Shown here: piece by piece, positions 57,842 through 64,000 of the stretch
How the letters are laid out: each line of letters opens with the position of its first letter
Numbering within the stretch: the first letter of the stretch is position 1
Assembly: GCA_022316685.1 (NCBI GenBank)
Contig: JAKJHU010000159.1
Location: forward strand, 372,001-436,000
Source of the DNA: Progne subis subis
Lineage: Eukaryota; Chordata; Aves; Passeriformes; Hirundinidae
Direction: 5' to 3'
DNA: 64,000 nt
Position numbers and translations under genes: made by a program
The notes under the pieces: model-generated
Databases searched by the model: none
The model's input: only the letters and a program-made list of their open reading frames with translations
What the model was told of the DNA's origin: nothing

Positions 57842-58960
57842 ACATGGCTTGCTTTGTTTCTTCTGTCTCATCAGCAAGTTTTCAATTAATATGGAAGAGG
57901 TCCTAAATAAGGCTTTTATTTTTTTTTTTTTTTTTCCCCTCTCCCCATTTGTCAAACTAAAACTGGTGAAAGCTTCAGGCCATGAAAAACACCCTGAAGA
58001 TTGGGATAGCAGCTGGGCCAGGGACGGGAGTTGCCTCTTTAATTACTTCTTTTCCATTTTCAACCTTTTGCATGTTGGTCCAGCACTTTTAAGAAAATTC
58101 TGCTACAGTATGTTTATTATTTAACTCATAATAACCTTTAATATTCTCTATCATTTTATATTTATGTGCTACGTTTTATCTGGCAGCATCCTGTAACTCA
58201 CGTATCACGTACAGAAACGGTGATTCTGTCACGGAAAGAAACAACACACCAAAAATTGGATTTTCTTTTTAATTGAGGTGTCTAACCTTAATTACAGCAG
58301 GCTGTTGGTCCGGCAAACTTTTTGCTTGAGGAAGAAATCCATCGACAGCATTTTCACCTCACTGAAAGACATAAAAATGAAACCTTGGATATTTTGTTCT
58401 TGTTTGCTAATGCAGAGAACTAACAACTCGGAGTATGAATAATGTAAAAGGCATGCAGTAGTTTGTGGGAGAACTGAGTCAGTTCTGCTTGCTGAAGCAG
58501 GCTGGAAGTTCACCCAGAAAGAAGCACCCCTTGCTATGAATGAATGAAGGAAAATGTGTTTGGATGTTATTTTTAATAACTGTCACGGCATTTTTGAGCT
58601 CCTGGATGGCCATGTGGGAATCTAAGGCGTGTGCAGAGGAAGAGAGACTGTGAAATGGAGCTGTTCAGTAGTAAAAAGTAGTAGTAGAGGTGGTCTGAAG
58701 TTCTGGAGACGTTCTTGTGGAAGTGAAATAGGGAGATTTTGCTTTCTTTGATTATATGTCCAGTACTGCATCTTCCCACCAAATACAGTGGGTTGGTTGG
58801 CTGTTTGGATTTTTTTTCCTGTGTAACTAGGGCATGACACATAGAAAGGCTGACAGTTTTATACATCATTAATTTATTGAATATGGCTAAAACTTGTGAT
58901 TTTTTCAGGGACAGAGAGGAAAGAGGGATGGTGCAGTGACAGCTTAGGGAGACTGGAAGG
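57842..58960. other. Gene-free unique DNA
   Basis: AT-rich; the part around 58130-58290 has no repeats and several isolated CG dinucleotides. No exon is recognised. Confidence 0.5.
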
Positions 58961-59182
58961 TTTTCCTTTTCCTTTTCCTTTTCCTTTTCCTTTTCCTTTT
59001 CCTTTTCCTTTTCCTTTTCCTTTTCCTTTTCCTTTTCCTTTTCCTTTTCCTTTTCCTTTTCCTTTTCCTTTTCCTTTTCCTTTTCCTTTTCCTTTTCCTT
59101 TTCCTTTTCTTTTTCTTTTTTCTTTTTTCTTTTTTCTTTTTTCTTTTTTCTTTTTTCTTTTTTCTTTTTTCTTTTTTCTTTT
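58961..59182. repeat. Compound pyrimidine microsatellite (TTTTCC)n(TTTTTTC)n
   Basis: About 148 bp of perfect TTTTCC hexamers (about 24-25 units) changes into about 70 bp of TTTTTTC heptamers; the strand has no purine across about 220 bp. The long Lys/Glu/Gly frames on the reverse strand and the Phe/Pro frame on the forward strand are its translation, not genes. Such tracts can form triplex (H-DNA) structures and are usually length-variable. Confidence 0.98.
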
Positions 59183-59684
59183 CCCTTCCCATCTGGTCTG
59201 GAGTGCTTGATCCAAGTGAGATTTAAAGCATTCACTTTAGCTGAACATTTAATTTCCACAGTTGAGTCTTGGAGTTCTTTTGTGTGTTAAATGGTGGTAA
59301 AACTGCTAATATGTATGCATGTGCTTAATTATTTGAATTTCTGCAATTAAGTTGGTTTTGAATGAAACGTTGTTGCACACAGGGCAGTGTTTGGTGGCAT
59401 CTTCATGGTCAGAGTTATCATTAAATGCCCTTTTCCTTCCTCTGCTCTGTAGTATGGTTGGTGGCTCTGGGGTGGAGACAGGCAATGTCTGTAGGGCCAA
59501 GTGGTAGAGTGGATAAATATCATCTGGGGGATTTCATCCTGCTTTTATTTTCTGTTTTGTTTCCCTTTCTCTTTCTTTCTTCTTTCCCTCCATGGGAAGC
59601 CAGATGTGGATGGAGAAGGCTGTGCACTTTCAGACTGTTGGTTTACTTGATGTAGGATGGAGCCATGTGTTGCACATCCCTCAA
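59183..59684. other. Gene-free unique DNA
   Basis: Nothing recognised. Confidence 0.5.
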
Positions 59685-59938
59685 GCAATGGGACAAGAGG
59701 AGACAGCCTCAGGTTCTGCCAGCAAACATTTCTATTGGATATTAGGAAAAAAACATTCTTCATAAAAGGGATTGGAAGAGGCTGCCCAGGGAAATGGTGG
59801 AGCCACCATCTCTGGAGGAATTTGACAGACATGTAGATGTGGCACACGGGGATGTGTTTCAGTGGTGGCCCTGGCGGTGCTGTGTTAATGGTTGGCCTGA
59901 TGATCCTAAAAGTCTTTTCCTAAATGATTCCACGATCT
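59685..59938 (+). mobile_element. CR1 LINE 3' end (divergent subfamily)
   Basis: Forward copy: 'caatgggacaagaggagac', 'tattggatattaggaaaaaa', 'gaagaggctgcccaggg', 'agatgtggcacacgggg', ending 'atgattccacgatct'. The same subfamily as 6.5, 27.9 and 34.6 kb. Confidence 0.93.
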
Positions 59939-61189
59939 ATCTGTCATGCTGTGGCGGTGCATGGAGGCCCAGTGTGGGGAAGAGGAGGAGTTGGGGAATC
60001 CTGTTTTGAGAAGGAATTTGGGAGGACTGGTGTTAATGGATGAAACTGCTGATGGGGGTGATAAAACCACTGCACTCATTTCCTTAGCACAGCTGATAAA
60101 AGGTGAGTGGAAGGTACCAGGAGCCAGAGAAGTCAGAATCTGTAGTGGAATCTGAACTGAAAATTGCAAGGTTTTGGTTGATATGGATTGGGTTTTTCAA
60201 CCTTCCTCTAATGCTCTTTTCCATCTGTAGATTGCTGAGGACAGGGAAATCAAAACAGGTTCTGAAGATTTTTTTGTGGTCTGCAAGAAAAAAAAACAAA
60301 CAAGCCAAAACACCAAAAAAACCCTCTTGCCCAACCAGTTAGCAAAAAAACCCAATCTGACCCAAGAAATAATCTTCTTGTAGCCAATAATAATTTTCAG
60401 TGGTTTCTGCAGACTGTAGGCTACCACATTTAATAGGGAAAATGTGTTACAACCCACACGTGAAATCATGTGCTTCCTCATGCTAGAGACATAATCACGC
60501 ATAAAATTACACAGAAATATGGATTCAGAAAAAAGAGAAGGTGATGGTGGCATCTTGGAACAGGGAGACAATAAATTGCCAGGAGAGAAAAGGTATGTGT
60601 GCACCTCCAGCAATGGACATGAAAACCAGCAGGACAAATTGCAGGAGGAATGAATGGATTCAGTAATTCTTGGTACTCTTGGATGGACATGGACTTTTCT
60701 TTGTGAGATACCTTGTGGCCACACAAATGAGTTAAAAGGCAGTAAATGGGAATTTGACTACTTGGTGTTCTAGAAGAGAAGAACTTAACTCTCTGTTTTA
60801 AATTTATGAAATTCTGGAGTTAAAATACCTGGACTTACTTCTCTGGAGCAAAGGACATTGTCCTGCACGTAGCTAAAATGGCTCTTAAATAACTTGTTGA
60901 ATGTCCACGTCTTAAGAATCAAAAGAGGTGATCTTGTGTGCGTTTGTATTACGGCCCATATCATCACTTACAGGCAAATGTAACAGAGATGAATAATAAC
61001 ATTTTTCTTATTAGCTTCCTATTAAGATGGGTGAATCTGAACTTGAGCAATTTGCAGCACAGGAGATCTGAGCAGTCATCATTTGCACATTAATAGCTGA
61101 AATCAAAGCTGGGGTGAATGCAGATTGATGGATTTAATTTCATTTTTTTATCATATCTCTGCTGGTTTCTGCTGTTACAGCTGTGGGTG

Positions 61190-61272
61190 TTTTTTTGTTT
61201 TTGGTGGGGTTTTTTGGTTGTGGGTTTTTTTGGTTGTTGTTTTTTTCTTTTTTTGTTTTGTTTTTTTTTTTG
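61190..61272. repeat. G/T-only low-complexity tract
   Basis: T runs split by G or GG, with a few C interruptions near 61246; comparable to the tracts at 13.1, 43.1 and 45.4 kb. Confidence 0.88.
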
Positions 61273-62049
61273 TGTACAATTCTTTGTAGCTCCATTTTGC
61301 CATATTTTATTTTAATAGGCAACTTGGGGATCTCAGGTGCTGCACAAATAAAGGAGAAAAAAAGAAAAATAAACAGCTTCCACGTGGAATTATTAATTTC
61401 AGATTGTGGAGAAATGTTTTAAAGGGTGCTCATATGTTGAGTGTTTTGGTGTATTAAGGGAAGAAGGGATAGGTTGGAAAATAGCTCTGCAAGAGGAAAA
61501 TACTGTCCTGTAGGGGAATGTGGAGCAAATAGTAGAACAGCAGTGTCAAATCTCAGGAAAAAGGAAAAATTCCATGAATATGAGAGGCCAGGAGCAGGTC
61601 AGGAGAAGAGTTATAGGAACAGGACCGAGCCTTTGGACGTGGCTGAACCTGAACTTTCTAATTTCACTTTTGAGCTGCTGTGTTTTACACCTGTGGCTGC
61701 CTGTGGTGGATCAACTTCTGCAAACCCACCCAGATGCTCATTCCCCCCTTCCCACCTTCACGAGAGGGGAAAAATTGGATAAGAGAGCTCATGAGTCAGG
61801 GTACAGACAGGGAGATCATTGACTAATTACCCTCATGGGCAAAACAGACTTGACTCAAGGAAAATTAATTTGTTGCTAATGAAAATATATTTGGGTAGTG
61901 AGAAATAAAGATGAAAGTAAACCCTCACCTTCCCTCCATACCCCAGCTTTTTTCCTGTAATGAAGAAACCCAGGAAATGTTTCAAACCATGACCTAGAAT
62001 AAAATCTGTATTTCCAAATTTTCTTATTTTCTGTAAATGTAAATACCCT

Positions 62050-62072
62050 ATTTTATTTTATTTTATTTTTTT
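62050..62072. repeat. (TTTTA)n microsatellite
   Basis: About four TTTTA units followed by T and C runs. Confidence 0.88.
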
Positions 62073-62759
62073 CCCCTCCAAGTGCTCTATTTACTTCACT
62101 ACATAATATTAATGGTCTTATGTATTTGTGCATTAAATGTATTTGTTTGTAGTTCTGCTTTCCTGGAAGAAACACCCTCCTAGGTGAGATATCACGAATA
62201 TTTTAAACTCCTATTATCAAACAAATTTTTGTGCAAAGACAAGAAATATGTGTGTTTGTAATACAATAATTTAGGAAGAGCAGCACTAATGCAAAGTTGA
62301 ACATGGTTGTTTCTTTGCATTCTGTTTCTAAATTAAAAAAAAAAAAAAAGGATCAAACAGCAAAAAAAGCCATAAACAAACAAAAAATTCCTTTTAATAT
62401 TTAATGGAGAAGAGTAAGGCTGTGATGTATTTGTATAATTTAAACACTTTGACAGAGAGAGAAACAAGAATGGAATGCAAATAGCTCCTGGGGAGGAAGA
62501 TGATTCCTTTTTTAAGGACTTCAGAAAACAAAGCTGAGGTTTTGGTGACACTGCTGCGGATCACTGGCTCAATACAAGCCTCCAGGTTACTGCTCCAGGG
62601 AGGATGGCTTGGAAACCCTGAGAAACTCAGCGCCAAAAGAGATTTTTTTTCCCCTGGATTTATGTGACCTAAGCTCATAATTTTCTGCTGAACATCGGTT
62701 TTCCACGTAAGTTGTCTTTGGTACTGCTTTCTTTCAGGAGCCAAGGGAGCAAGTTCTAA

Positions 62760-63070
62760 CAATCATGGAATGGTTTGGGTTGGAAGGGACCTTAAACATC
62801 ATCCAGTTCCACCCCCCTGCCATGGGCAGGGACATCTCCGCTGTCCCAGGTTGCTGCAAGCCCCATCCTGGTCTTGGACACTTCCAGTGATGGAGCATCC
62901 ATAGCTTCTCTGGGCAACCTGTGCCAGAGCCTCACCATCCTCACGGGGAAGAATTTCTTCCCTAATATCCAATCTAAACCTACCTTTCTCCTGCAGTTTG
63001 AAACCATTCTCCCTTGTTCTGTAGCTCCATACATTTTCCAAAGCCCTTCTCCATCTCTCTTTTAGACCCT
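62760..63070 (-). mobile_element. CR1 LINE 3' end
   Basis: aatcatggaatggtttgggt, 'ggaagggaccttaaacatc', 'gatggagcatccatagcttc', 'gaagaatttcttccctaat', 'ctcccttgttctgtagc'. Well preserved. Confidence 0.95.
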
Positions 63071-64000
63071 CTTTTCTCTGGATTCTGTTTTGATGCTTTG
63101 TTAGTGTTTCATCACTCTCGGTAGTAGAGTTGGACAGGGACAGACTATTCCAATGCCTAATCTATCCCTGCTGGACTGTTTTGGACACTCGTCCTGCCTC
63201 TGGAATTGGCTTGCATGTAATTATAGCCTGATACCTCGTAGTCAATGAGTTTTTTAAACTCTGGCACACATGGATTTTCTGGGGCCACTCAAGATGGTGC
63301 TCTGCCTCACAGGTTTCATGTCATCAGTGTGGCGTGGTCTTGTGGATGAAAACATTTCCTGAGGCTCAACAGACAACAGTTTCCATAAATCCATACTGAT
63401 TTGAATATTTAATAACTGTCTCTCGTGGCTGAGATTTCCAGCAGTTGAAGAACCAATACATTGAGCTGTCCCTTCCTTGCTTGCGAGAAAGGAAGTGTTA
63501 AATTGTCCATTGCAGCCCAAAATTAAATAATTCTACTTTAATAATTGAGTCCAGCATCAGCTGTTTCTTCTTCTTTTTCATCTTTCCTTTTTTTTCCTCT
63601 TCTCCTGGGTTTGTTGTTAGGCTAGCAGGCCATTAATGAGCAGAGTATTGCCTGCTTTACCCTTTTGCTTTGATTCCACGTTAGCTTTTCTTTTGGAATC
63701 CCCTTGATTCTTTCCAAATGGTGTCACAAATCAGCACTAATGAGCCAAATCGCTGCTTGTCCTGCTCTTTCACAGCTTTTGGTGCTTGTGTTACCCAGAC
63801 TGGTTGGATTTAATCACATCTGAGCTGCTATTTTTGGGATTTCCTGAGCAACCGACGGGGTGGACATTAATTTCCACTGACTTTTAGTGAAATTTTCTGT
63901 TTAACTGTTTTTCAAATATTTGCCAAAGGTGGAAATAATTTATAAACATTCCTGATTTTTCTGAATTGTTCCTGAGTTCAGTCTCCTGTTCTGTACCAGC
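63071..64000. other. Gene-free unique DNA
   Basis: No repeat or exon recognised to the window edge. Confidence 0.5.

Larger units (their letters stand above)
59939..62759. other. Gene-free unique DNA
   Basis: Holds a G/T-only tract (about 61190-61272) and a (TTTTA)n run (62050-62072). The 175-codon reverse frame at 60197-60724 has no domain. No element or exon is recognised. Confidence 0.5.

Noticed and set aside
58573..59259. Long Lys/Glu/Gly and Phe/Pro open frames (up to 228 codons)
   Set aside because: They translate the pyrimidine microsatellite; all three phases are open because the repeat contains no stop.
60197..60724. 175-codon reverse frame
   Set aside because: No domain, overlapping frames, no splice or promoter context.

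Overview
The window looks like a single-copy, AT-leaning stretch of a bird chromosome: intergenic DNA or the inside of a very large intron. The evidence is about 36 copies of the avian CR1 LINE. Most are the short 3' end, recognisable from the paired signature 'tcatagaatggtttgggttg' / 'aaggtcccttccaaccc' and from CR1's 8-bp terminal repeats. There are also one or more retrovirus-type LTRs beginning TGTCATGG, a start typical of songbird endogenous retroviruses. A passerine is my best guess for the order, but only 'bird' is secure.

No functional gene could be supported. No open frame shows a recognisable host protein domain. Long frames are either low complexity (for example the Lys/Glu/Gly frames over the pyrimidine microsatellite at 58.9-59.2 kb) or unrecognised frames near the length chance allows. 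No rRNA, tRNA, CRISPR array or CpG-island promoter was seen.

Layout. 0-2.2 kb: unique AT-rich DNA. 2.2-2.94 kb: a deleted CR1 ORF2 fragment (endonuclease start joined to reverse-transcriptase start) against an inverted CR1 3' end. 3-20 kb: unique DNA with CR1 scraps, a 12-bp hairpin at 9.7 kb and an AATAAA/poly(A) end at 12.3 kb. 20-28 kb: more CR1 and unique DNA. 27.9-29.7 kb: a CR1 split by a 1,533-bp solo LTR flanked by GTCAC duplications. 31-41 kb: CR1, a possible second LTR at 33.1-33.5 kb, a near-perfect 36-bp-arm hairpin at 37.4 kb, and a 282-bp LTR-like insertion at 40.8 kb that splits another CR1. 41-64 kb: unique DNA with CR1, long poly(T)/(G,T) tracts and a 222-bp pure pyrimidine microsatellite at 59 kb.

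Most of what can be read is therefore retrotransposon history: CR1 accumulation, LTR insertion into older CR1s, and local inverted duplications beside CR1 ends. I did not find a convincing new biological system. The best leads are the 37.4-kb hairpin, the fold-backs at CR1 edges, and a few unique blocks that could be conserved regulatory DNA. All sequence family assignments are from memory of the families, not from a search.
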